Below are positions 53,630-64,000 of a DNA stretch of 64,000 nt, one piece after another. Below the pieces are notes generated by a model that saw only the letters and a list, made by a program, of their open reading frames with translations, searched no databases and was not told where the DNA came from. A program made the position numbers and the translations under genes. How positions within the stretch are numbered: position 1 is the stretch's first letter; each line of letters opens with the position of its first letter. Origin of the DNA: Ridgeia piscesae (taxonomy: Eukaryota > Annelida > Polychaeta > Sabellida > Siboglinidae); the NCBI GenBank assembly GCA_025642075.2, contig JAODUO010000139.1:112001-176000 (forward strand), read 5' to 3'.

Positions 53630-55143
53630 GTAAGTTGTTCACGTAACCATGTTACCAATATTTAATGCTAAGTAAGTAAGTAAGTAACAATATTTGTTCG
53701 TTATACATTTGCATACCATTTAAAGTGGATGCAGATGGTTGTTGACATTGATTGCTTGATGAATTTCCAAAGTTTAGCTTTTTTTAATCATATCTTCAAC
53801 AAGCTTGGTGAATATTTTGCAATTGTGCATTTTAGTAAAGGATGCAATGTCTGAATCGTTTGAGTTACGTTATATGTTAGCTATGACACTATTGTACTAT
53901 ATTCAGGAGATATTTCAAGCACATCACAAAAAGAGTCATGTAGTTCTGATGCCACGCAACTCTGACGTGTCTAACGTAACCCAAACAATAAAAGCAAATA
54001 AAATTGGATCCATATGAAGTGTGAGAAGCCAACTAAATGATGGACTAAATGCGCGAACTACCAGCACTTCTTCTATTTAATGAATGCTCCCCCCACAAAA
54101 ATAATATTAGATACTGTCAATTATCTTTTGCTATGATGGTTACTCTCAAAGGACCAGTTAATTATTTTGTCATACATAGTCGTGGCTGCCATAATGGAGT
54201 GGCAGTGTTTTTATTTCAGGTTACACGTTGATTAGCTTTGATAAAATAAAACAAACAAAATCATCAGTGGTGGTGTTTGCATGCTGATCTAAAAACAGTG
54301 AGCCACTAACTTTACCATGACAGAACAGATCAGAATGAGATTATTTGAAAGTTTACGTTGTCATTTCGAACTTACTACCTTCCCGTGAATTTGGACATGT
54401 CACTGTTTTTCTGGACCCCACCAAATACAGTCATCTTATCATGTCATCGATAGATTAGATAGATTACATGGATTAGATGGATCCATTAGATGGACTTGAT
54501 AGATTACATAGGTTGCATATATAGCTGTATATACATATTATATATAGTGTCAAATCTAGTCAACTATCCAAAGTGCTATATGATGTATATTTATATACAT
54601 ATATATATATACCGGCATAATGCTATTTCTATTGGGTATTCTTACAAGGGGTAATGATAAACAAACCCCTTATTGTGGTTTTACATCAACACAGAGAATA
54701 TTACAGGACGTATCAAAACAATTATCATGACTACATGGTAGATGCATGTTACGTTTATAGTTAGTTTAATAAAATTTGCCTAATGAATACATAGAAAGTA
54801 ACTTTTTTACACTATTCTCTCATGGTTTATGAATGAATATATATTCAAACTTTTAAAATGACATTTTTATTGTTAGTTAAACAACAAATATATGCATTAC
54901 AAAAATATTGCACTGTGTTACTCTTCAATATGCTTTATGTAAGAAAATATTTGATACATTACAGTACAAATATTCGTAGTGAGGTCATTAACCTAATGTG
55001 AAGCCTTAAAACAGTTAATTAGTGCTATTTCTTTGAGTTTAAGTCATGGCTGTACAGTGATAACATTTTAATAAGAAGTTTATTATGGTTAAGGTTTATT
55101 TGATGCCAACCTATTCCAGAGTATTTACAATGTGTCTTTCCAG
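53630..55143 (+). repeat. Intron B4-A5 (long form)
   Basis: Contains the block (about 54500-54886) missing from the B1-A2 and B5-A6 introns, and the empty TTAA site at about 55017. No exon was seen. Confidence 0.85.
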
Positions 55144-55227
55144 GTTACAAGGATGTGAAATTGGAGCATCAGCCATGGTCCCAGTGACACGTGCCCTGCG
55201 TAACTGCACAAAGTTGGAAGAACTACT
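55144..55227 (+). CDS. NLR LRR exon A5 (28 residues)
   Basis: 84 bases, GTCTTTCCAG acceptor, GTGAGT donor, identical in protein and in codons 15-16 to A3 and A6. Confidence 0.93.
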
Positions 55228-55267
55228 GTGAGTGTTCTCTGTATGTATGTATGTATATGTATATATA

Positions 55268-55303
<36 letters not shown>

Positions 55304-57429
55304 TGTATGTATGTATGTATGTATGTATGTATGTATGTATGTATGTAGGTAGGTAGGTAGGTAGGTAGGTAGGTAGGTAGGTAGGTAGGTAGGTAGGTAG
55401 GTAGGTAGGTAGGTAGGTATATGTATATATTTACAGATAGGTAGGTGGGTGGGTGGGTGGGTGGGTGGGTGGGTGGGTGGGTGGGTGGGTGGGTGGGTGA
55501 GTGAGTGATGTGTGTGGGAGAGGATGCGTTAATGACTGTGGATGGGTGAATGGGTGAGTGAGAGAGTGTGTGGGTGACTGAAAGGAGTGGGTATGTGGGT
55601 GACTGCGTGATTGGGTGGGTGAGCCAGTGGGTGGGTGGGTGGGTGATTGAGTGAGTGATAGAGTGATTGAGTGATTGAGTGATTGAGTGATTGAGTGATT
55701 GAGTGATTGAGTGATTGAGTGATTGAATGATTGAGTGATTGATATATATAATATATGTATATGTATTCAGTGTGTGTATATATATATATATATATATTCA
55801 GTGTATATGTGTATATATATATCTATATCTATATACATATACACTGAATATATACATATATATATATACACTGAATATATATACATATGTGTATATAAAT
55901 ATATATATACATACATATTATATATATACTGATTCTCTCCAATGCTAATTGACCAGGTGCGGGAACAGGTAATGAAGGTGTAAAGGAGAAAGGAGGCCTC
56001 ATTGGTCTCACTGAAGACGTAGCAGCTCTCAAAAGATGGACATTCGTGGGACCAGCATTGCCACGACGCCTGCACGAATATTACATATATATAATTTATT
56101 CGGTCAAACACTAAGCCCGCAACAGTAATTGTAAAGTGCACCACAGGAATACAAGTCCACCTGCCTTAGTGATCATTGTATTTTGGGATGTATATTTTAT
56201 TAATGCAATTTGAGTGTTCAGTATCTTTATTTACACTGGTCTGAAATTGCATATTTGATATCATGTAGCTTATACCATACAACAATGGTAGGTAGGTAGG
56301 TAGGTAGGTAGGTAGGTAGGTAGGTAGGTAGGTAGGTAGGTAGGTAGGTAGGTAGGTAGGTAGGTAGGTAGGTAGGTAGGTAGGTAGGTAGGTAGGTAGG
56401 TAGGTAGGTAGGTAGGTAGGTAGGTAGGTAGGTAGGTAGGTAGGTAGGTAGGTAGGTAGGTAGGAGGTAGGTAGGTAGGTAGGTAGGTAGGTAGGTAGGT
56501 AGGTAGGTAGGTAGGTAGGTAGGTAGGTAGGTGGGTAGGTAGGTAGGTAGGTAGGTAGGTAGGTAGGTAGGTAGGTAGGTAGGTAGGTAGGTAGGTAGGT
56601 AGGTAGGTAGGTAGGTAGGTAGGTAGGTAGGTAGGTAGGTAGGTAGGTAGGTAGGTAGGTAGGTAGGTAGGTAGGTAGGTAGGTAGGTAGGTAGGTAGAT
56701 ATGTATGTATGCATGAATATCCACGTTGAACACACATTGAGTTGAATATAAATCAAGCTATCATTAGAAGACGACATATGATGTTCCTAAGTTAAACTAA
56801 AACATTTCAAATATTTGCATTTTTAGAATGTTACATTTAAGAATTGTGAAAGATTTGTATATGGGGAGGGTCACACAGTTAGATCACAAAACATTCCCCT
56901 ATAATTCTACTCGTGTATTCTGATTCTATCTATGGATTATGTGGGGTTGTGTTAGTGTGTGTGTGTGTGGGTGGGTGGGTGGGTGGGTGGGTGTTTGTGT
57001 GTCTGTGTGGGTATTTGTGAGTGGGTGGTTGAGTGGTTGAGTGAGTGATCGAATGGGTGGGTGCGTGACTGTTTGGATCCCGGAGTGTGTGAGTGAGTGA
57101 CTCAGTGAGTCAGTGATTGGGTGGATGATGGTTGAGTGAATGAATGTATGGGGATGAGTGAGTGAATGGGTGGGTGCATGAGTGATTGACTCTGTGGGTG
57201 AATGAGAAGTGACTGAGTGAGTCAGGGTGGGTGAGTGAGTGATATGTGTGGGAGAGGATGCGTTAATGACTGTGGATGGGTGAATGGGTGAGTGAGAGAG
57301 TGTGAGGGTGACTGAAAGAAGTGGGTGGGTGAGCCAGTGGGTGGGTGGGTGATTGAGTGAGTGATAGAGTGATTGAGTGATTGATAGAGTGATTGAGTGA
57401 TTGAGTGATTGAGTGATTGAGTGATTGAG

Positions 57430-57460
<31 letters not shown>

Positions 57461-58007
57461 GTGAGTGAGTGAGTGAGTGAGTGAGTGAGTGAGTGAGTGA
57501 GTGAGTGAGTGAGTGAGTGAGTGAGTAAGAAAATCAAATGGTCACCAGAAAGTAGTAGCTGATCAAATGACGACAGAAGATTATTTACTAACAAGCTTTA
57601 TATTCGATGTAGTCTCTGTCATATGCAATGCCTTGATGTGCTTTTATGCCATCATGGAAACCCTTTCACTTCTGATATATTTTGTTTAAATCCGAACCAT
57701 CTACTTAAAAGTACATAGGTTATAATCTGTTTCAGTATGTTTCCCATTATTTCCTAAATTTGGAGTGACCAATGACACCAACTTGTGATACCAGAAATAG
57801 CCCCCAAACTTTGCCAAAAAGTTGACTTATTTACACTAAAATTGCTCTTACTAAAAACAAGTAAAATGTTTTTATGCAAGGAACAGGTAATGACGGTGTA
57901 AAGGAGAAAGGAGGCTGCATCGGTATAAGTGAAATTGCAGCTGCTTTTCAAGTGTGGATCTCTATTGGTATATATATGTATATATATATATATTTATTAT
58001 ACACATA

Positions 58008-58049
<42 letters not shown>

Positions 58050-59037
58050 CACATATCACTTTACGGCACAAAAACCAACTATAGATATGCACCACGAAGA
58101 AGCCTTGGCTACTCAGAGAAAGTTCCACTCAGATGTGTTTCCACTAATCGATGTATAATATCGCTCCAGAGTGCGTGGTGGAGAAATGTCGAACATGGAG
58201 ACTGTTAGCATCACATTTGATATCACTCTGATTCCAACATGTACCAGCTGACATCTACTGTGCGCTGTTACTTTGCACATCACAGAAACTGTTAAAGATG
58301 TATTTTTCAAATGTTACTTTGATGTACAGCTGTATCTTAGGCTACTGCCTCTTTGAACGAGAAACACGTGTTTCATTGAATCGCTCTAAGTGCTCCCAAA
58401 GGTCTTTAAAGGCCCGAAAACTGCTATTTTTCTCACAAACAATTCAGAAACATTTTCTCCAATATTGTGTAGTTGATCACAGTAATGTGTTTCTTTACAA
58501 TTAAAAATAATATTTCATTAATTAATCTTTCTCAAATCTGATCAGTATCTTCCAAATATCTAAACAAAATTGGCCTGTGTCTGTGTGGACTAGTTTGCAG
58601 AGTGATAAATGCCTGCTACCTTTTGTTTATTACTTCTACAACACCTGCTGCCAACCCTTGATCGTAGCTAATTATCCACTTCATGATGTATAGACATATT
58701 GTGACTTCCACTTTGCTATGCAAAGTTGAAAAGCATGGGTTAAGCCCCATCTAAATACAAATATAAGATTAAAAATTTATACTAATTGTACATTTTGGAC
58801 AATTATTCATACATCAATGTATCGGGTGTAACAACATTTCATTCCTACAATGTTTTTTACCTTTTTATTCGGTCAAACACTAAGCACACAACAGTAATTG
58901 TTAATGTGCAATACAAATCCACCTGCCTTAGTGGTCATTGTGTTTTTGGGATGTATATTTTATTAATGCAATTTGACTGTTTAGTATGTTTATTTACAAT
59001 GGTCTGAAATTGCATATTTGATATAATTATGTTGCAG
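55228..59037 (+). repeat. Intron A5-B5 with ATGT, TAGG, GGTG and GATT arrays
   Basis: (ATGT)n at about 55277-55345 turns into (AGGT)n to 55420, then (GGTG)n at 55441-55498, GTGA/GATT to 55740 and TA-rich sequence to 55930. A (GGTA)n array of 412 bases fills 56287-56698 with two small breaks. GGTG/GTGA arrays follow at 56965-57525. Single-copy parts resemble the A2-B2 intron near B5 and the A3-B3 intron near A5. Confidence 0.9.
55955..56095 (+). pseudogene. Transposon-like coding relic, best preserved copy
   Basis: Reads [20 protein letters not shown], then LKRWTFVGPALPRRLHEYY, open over about 45 codons. Similar GGLIGLTED and GP-RL-E stretches occur in transposon-derived proteins, but I cannot name the family. 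The shorter copies in the other units keep only the first part. Confidence 0.4.
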
Positions 59038-59124
59038 ATTGTGCAAGAACAACCTGAGTGACCCCGAAGCTGGCCAAGCTCTTGGTGACAGTATCGCACG
59101 TATGTCATATCTCTGCAAGTTGTG
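59038..59124 (+). CDS. NLR LRR exon B5 (29 residues)
   Basis: 87 bases, TATGTTGCAG acceptor, GTAAGT donor. It starts LCKNNLSDPEAGQ like B2 (with the same silent GGC) and ends SYLCKLW with Lys27 and Trp29 as in B3, plus Arg26 to Cys. This is a mosaic of two other copies. Confidence 0.93.
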
Positions 59125-60245
59125 GTAAGTTGTTCACGTAACAATGTTAGCAATATTTATTGCTAATTAAGTAATTGTAAATATTTGTTCGTTATGCATT
59201 TGCATACCATTTAAAATGGATGCAGATAGTTGTTGACATTGATTGCTTGATGGATTTCCAAAGTTTTGCTTTTTTTATTCATTCATATCTTCAACGAGCT
59301 TGGTGACTATTTTGCAGTTCTGCATTTTAGTAAAGGATGCAATGCCTGAATCGTTTGAGTTACATTATATGGTAGCTATGACACTATTGTACTATATTCA
59401 AGCACATCATAAAAAGAGTCATGTAGTTCTGATGCCACGCAACTCTGACGTGTCTAAAGTAACCCAAACAATAAAAGCAAATAAAATTGGATCCATATGA
59501 AGTGTGAGAAGCCAACTAAATGATGGACCAAATGCGCGAACTACAAGCACTTCTTCTATTTAATGAATGCTCCCCCCACAAAAATAATATTAGATACTGT
59601 CAATTATCTTTTGCTATGATGGTTACTCTCAAAGGACCAGTTAATTATTTTGTCATACATAGTTGTGGCTGTCATAATAGAGTGGCATTGTTGTTATTTC
59701 AGGTTACACGTTTATTAGCTTTGATAAAATAAAACAAACAAAATCATCAGTGGTGGTGTTTGCATGCTGATCTAAAAACAGTGAGCCACTAACTTTACCA
59801 TGACAGAACAGATCAGAATGAGATTATTTGAAAGTTTACGTTGTCATTTCGAACTTACTACCTTCCCGTGAATTTGGACATGTCACTGTTTTTCTGGACC
59901 CCACCAAATACAGTCATCTTATCATGTCATCGATAGATTAGATAGATTACATGGATTAGATGGATCCATTAGATGGACTTGGACAACAAATATATGCATT
60001 ACAAAAATATTGCACTGTGTTACTCTTCAATATGCTTTATGTAAGAAAATATTTTATACATTACAGTACAAATATTCGTAGTGAGGTCATTAACCTAATG
60101 TGAAGCCTTAAAACAGTTAATTAGTGCTATTTCTTTGAGTTTAAGTCATGGCTGTACAGTGATAACATTTTAATAAGAAGTTTATTATGGTTAAGGTTTA
60201 TTTGATGCCAACCTATTCCAGAGTATTTACAATGTGTCTTTCCAG
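59125..60245 (+). repeat. Intron B5-A6 (short form)
   Basis: Nearly the same as the B1-A2 intron, including the deletion junction at about 59979. No exon was seen. Confidence 0.88.
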
Positions 60246-60329
60246 GTTACAAGGATGTGAAATTGGAGCATCAGCCATGGTCCCAGTGACACGTGCCCTG
60301 CGTAACTGCACAAAGTTGGAAGAACTACT
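60246..60329 (+). CDS. NLR LRR exon A6 (28 residues)
   Basis: 84 bases, GTCTTTCCAG acceptor, GTGAGT donor, protein identical to A3 and A5. The last codon is completed as CTG by B6. Confidence 0.92.
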
Positions 60330-60355
60330 GTGAGTGTTCTCTGTATGTATGTATG

Positions 60356-60418
<63 letters not shown>

Positions 60419-61764
60419 AGGTAGGTAGGTAGGTAGGTAGGTAGGTAGGTAGGTAGGTAGGTAGGTAGGTAGGTAGGTAGGTAGGTAGGTAGGTAGGTAG
60501 GTAGGTAGGTAGGTAGGTAGGTAGGTAGGTAGGTAGGTAGGTAGGTAGGTAGGTAGGTAGGTAGGTAGGTATATAGACAGATAGACAGATAGACAGATAG
60601 ACAGATAGACAGATAGACAGATAGATAGATACACTTTTTAGAATGGTACATTTAATACGTGTGCAAAGTGCCATGGCATACCAAAGCTAATGCAAGACCC
60701 AGCATCACTACTTTTGTTAACAGCTATTGTTCTTTAACTATGTTACAGATATGTGCTCTTTGCTCATGTCATAATCAAAGAGTTCAATTGATGAAGCTGA
60801 CAAATTCGCACGTGACCCCATTTAAAGTGTATTATGATGCTGTTGGCACATCAACATGTATGGCTGAGTTAACTTGTTCATCCACTCAGCATATGCATAG
60901 TGGCCACCTGAGCATTTGATAGCACACAATGGCATGAGGGCGAGTTTTAATTCCACCTATATATGTGTGTATCATATAGTGGGTGTGAATGGGTGGGTCG
61001 ACCATGTCACCTTCACTCTCGTATGCGAAGTACCAATGCATGACAGATGTAAACTGAAATAGGTCAACTGCCCATTTCTACACAGCTCTACTCTTTGTGT
61101 CTTCATATGTTCCTTCTGCCTCTATCTCTGTTTCTGAAATACTCTCAGTGTCGCTGTCACTGTCTCTCTTGGTGCAGTGTCATACGCTTTCTCCACATCT
61201 TAAGTCCAGGTCTTTTACTCTTCTGTCCCACCAATTTCTCTACGATCACTTATCTCCAACAAAGAGCTTTTCATAAGCAAACGTGTTTGCAACAGTAATT
61301 GCAATAGCATTATGCTCTCTTAGTGCATTTTCTTGCAGACTGGTGTTGTAATTTTGTGTCAGTCGAGGCAGGGGCAGGGTGATTGTTGGATAGTATATTA
61401 AAACAGTCCATAGTTTGATTGTAAGGAATCCGCTGCTGTTAATTGCAGCTCTGTTTTAAAGTGGTAACCAACACACCCCTGAGTTGTGGCAGTATTACAT
61501 ATAATGCAGCTAAATACCTGGCCAGTGTCCTTACCCCTTTAGTGGGCAAGAACTGTTACAGCATCAAAAACACCAAGGAATTTGTTGACAAACTAAGAGG
61601 CCTGGAAATACCACCTGCGTGTAAACTGGTGTGACCTGTATGTGACCAAGACGTATAGCTGATGGGTCAAAACATTGTACGTTTAAAAAAGTTATGCTCC
61701 AAATAAGTTAATTTCTTACAAAACATACAACTTGTTTGTGACAAATTCAATGTGAAATTTATGT

Positions 61765-61808
<44 letters not shown>

Positions 61809-62262
61809 GTGTGTGTGTGTGTGTGGGAGGGGGGTTTCGTCCATTGGGATCTTGTCCTCACACCAGAACTCCATTGTGGGCTCCCTAAGATTGTTGGACA
61901 ATGTATTACATCACCTTCTGGCAGCTATGGATAGACAGTTACTTTCAAAACTTTTCTGTTGAAGATCACATTAGATCATAAGGCTTGCACTAAGACCAAC
62001 CTTGTTGGCAATATACTGCCCCAACAAGATGAGTAAAGTGTAATATCACGGTGTTCCATATTGGGACTTCATTTACGAATTACTAGCTCATTAATTCCAG
62101 TGTGAGGGACTGGCTTCCTCCCTTTACAGTAAACTCTTTCATATTTTCATTAATTAAAATATATACCAATTTATATGTTCAGGGACAAATAGTGTATGTT
62201 GCAGTCTAGTATGAGAATGTACATCATTATGAATCTATTTGTAATCGGGTTATCTTTTACAG
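60330..62262 (+). repeat. Intron A6-B6 with TA, TG, TAGG, GACA arrays and Penelope fragment
   Basis: (TA)n to 60393, (GT)n to 60418, (TAGG)n at 60418-60571 and (GACA/GATA)n at 60576-60632. 60640-61100 is unique. 61112-61771 is shared with the A2-B2 intron. (TA)n at 61766-61805 and (TG)n at 61806-61825 precede unique sequence up to B6; nothing else was recognised. Confidence 0.85.
61443..61634 (+). pseudogene. Penelope-like reverse transcriptase fragment, copy 2
   Basis: Same fragment as 40110-40301 with one replacement (TYKAAK to TYNAAK) and identical ends, so it was copied with the intron and not inserted again. Confidence 0.65.
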
Positions 62263-62349
62263 GTTGTCAGAAAATGTCTTTGATAGCCCCCAAGTGACAG
62301 AAGTCCTCTCAGAGAGTCTAGCATCAATGCCATTGTTAAGAGAGCTGAC
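62263..62349 (+). CDS. NLR LRR exon B6 (29 residues, diverged edge repeat)
   Basis: 87 bases, acceptor ATCTTTTACAG, donor GTATGT, phase 2-2. It reads LSENVFDSPQVTEVLSES, then LASMPLLRELT. It keeps the LSEN start and the LxxLxLxxN frame but is only about 35 percent identical to B1, so it is an older repeat outside the amplified set. The exon ends with AC, so the coding sequence continues past the window or in an exon not seen. Confidence 0.87.
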
Positions 62350-63544
62350 GTATGTTATATTTGTTTTCTTAGTACAACACGTACATATATATCATTTGTA
62401 TATGTTTTTATTTATACATTATGACAATGCACAATTCACACATACTAATTTTATATTATATCAGTATGCACTCCAAACTCTCTATCATAACTTAATTTAA
62501 TTAAGCTCTCTGAATATTCTGTCTTCTTTTCCTCACTTTGTCCTTGCCTTATCTCCACCAAATATCAGATGACATATGGTGAGTGATGTAGATATCATAT
62601 CTGTCCTGATTTGCATGTGTTTTAGTTGTTTTAATATACCCCCGGGTAGTTACATTATGGTACAAAGGTTAGATTTTACTATTGATGTAAGTTCCCCTTT
62701 GTAACACCTCCCCCAACAAACAGTTCAGCTTGTAAAGCTTTTTAATCTTCATTGTTGTTGGTAGGGTCTTTTAAAATATACACAAATTGTAGCATTATTA
62801 TAAATCAAATACTTTCTACTGTTTATGCTTTTTTGTGTCATTCAGTTTGCAAACCCCAAAGCACAGTTGTACATACTATCATGTTAAAATGACACATTTT
62901 ACAATTTTAGTGACAATTTGCCATAAATAAATGTTTTCATCACCAAGCTACTGTAACCTAAATTAACCCCTCTTTTCATTGCGTGCATTTCACTAATAGT
63001 GGGAAATGCTGTGATACTCAATTATCGCATACATGTACTGTACATACAGATTTAAAGTATTCGTCATGTGTGCATACAGTCAGGCAAAAAGATCTGCAGA
63101 TACTCAAACAATTTGAAAATAATTGAAATTATGCAGGAACAATGCCACTTCAAAGCAGATGATGTAAGTTTTGAATACTCATTAAACTGTTTTGTGGATT
63201 ACCGTTCAAGAGGTATTACCACTCAAGAGGTATTACCACATGCACCTGTGTGCATTAGTTGTTACTGTTATGATTCTATTTGGCTACCCCATAATGTACT
63301 GGCTGTTCCCCAAATTCATATTGTCCATTGGATGATTGACAACAAATTAAAGCTGAATGGTGATAAATTATTGTGCCATCAACACATTGGTTAAAACATT
63401 AGTCTTAATGTGTGACAAATGAACCAGCATTTGAACATAATTGCTGGACATCTTGTAACTCTAACGACATATACAAAATAATTATATGCATTGCGTTTCT
63501 AGTTTTGGCTCCATCAGTGCTATCCATATAAGGCATCAATATTA
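62350..63544. other. Intronic sequence after B6, no supported exon
   Basis: A possible exon at 63104-63167 (after CTGCAG, before GTAAGT) is open but has a purine-rich acceptor and leaves in phase 0, so it was not accepted. The rest is AT-rich without recognisable elements. Confidence 0.4.
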
Positions 63545-63735
63545 TGTTCAGTTCGCCATACTTGAGTTTTAAACCGACAAGTTCACTATGTTTAAAGTCG
63601 ATGGTTATTGCATGCTTCACTGCATATGAATGTATAATCATTATAAACAGGCTGCATAATTAATCACCCACGAGGCAGCAAGCTCAAAGTGATTACTATA
63701 AACAATATTATGTATCGGCTTGTGGTGCAGATAAC
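63545..63735 (+). repeat. Dispersed repeat, copy 2
   Basis: Counterpart of 14700-14880 with the same order of conserved blocks. The remaining bases to 64000 show nothing recognisable. Confidence 0.5.
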
Positions 63736-64000
63736 ATTCTCAGTTTGAGAAACATCTACTTGGTGTAATTAACAAGTCCGTTAAGGATGAAGCCTACCGT
63801 AACTTAAGTAGTTCTAATAACATCAATTACCCCTGGAAATGTTGGGTTGCCAGCAAAAATACACTTATATGGTCTAGACAAAGGTGTGTTAAAAAAGGTG
63901 TGAGTGAACCTCTTAATCTTAATCTAAGTTGGATCAGAAAACACTTTTATATGTGACTCAAACAAAACTTGTTATATTCAAATCAGTAAATAAAAAGTTT

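Noticed and set aside
56166..56777. Thr-Tyr-Leu-Pro repeat frames on minus (also 60213-60674)
   Set aside because: Translation of the (TAGG)n array, open in all three frames.
63104..63167. Possible exon after CTGCAG ending at GTAAGT
   Set aside because: Purine-rich acceptor region, phase 0 exit unlike other LRR exons, no LRR pattern.

Overview
The window looks like the interior of one very large, plus-strand animal gene for an NLR-type immune receptor (NACHT ATPase plus ribonuclease-inhibitor-type leucine-rich repeats). It has typical metazoan GT-AG introns of 1-6 kb packed with retrotransposons, DNA transposons and microsatellites. The mix (RTE, CR1/L2, Penelope and DIRS-like retroelements, Harbinger, a piggyBac-like MITE, tRNA-derived SINE-like sequence) and the small LRR exons suggest a marine invertebrate such as an amphioxus, hemichordate, cnidarian or lophotrochozoan. 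The sequence alone does not settle which. Neither end of the gene lies in the window: no start exon, promoter or polyadenylation site can be assigned.

Layout. 1-8417: two 4.2-kb tandem units, each carrying a 63-bp phase 1-1 exon for a Gln/Glu-rich coiled-coil-like segment (3311-3373 and 7607-7669), a dead L2/CR1-type LINE and long pyrimidine tracts. 8418-10964: start of a third unit, interrupted by a near-complete PIF/Harbinger element whose left end alone survives in units 1 and 2. 13679-13714: a 36-bp linker exon. 15221-16859: the large exon with the NACHT and winged-helix regions. 16860-28765: introns with a CR1-like LINE split by an RTE-like element with a tRNA-like head, a second inverted RTE copy and an internally deleted DIRS-like element, interrupted by two small coding exons (23153-23230 and 28766-28852).

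From 34010 to the end, 84-bp (type A, 28 residues) and 87-bp (type B, 29 residues) LRR exons alternate: A1 B1 A2 B2 A3 B3 A4 B4 A5 B5 A6 B6. All join in phase 2, so any whole number of exons keeps the frame. A1-A6 and B1-B5 are nearly identical copies made by duplication of 3-5 kb segments. B0 (28766) and B6 (62263) are diverged edge repeats. Almost every amino-acid difference among the copies falls on the solvent-exposed x positions of the LxxLxLxx strand, the expected ligand-facing surface. This pattern is the most interesting biology in the window.

The coding exons fit one receptor: coiled-coil/linker, NACHT, winged helix, helical region, a degenerate leading LRR and at least 13 LRRs. The two ends expand by the same mechanism, tandem duplication of a segment carrying one phase-compatible exon. 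Introns next to the LRR exons are full of unit-specific microsatellites (GATA, TAGG, GTGA, TA, TATATG) that start within about 15 bases of the A-type donors. Most other long open frames in the window are translations of these simple repeats and are not genes.
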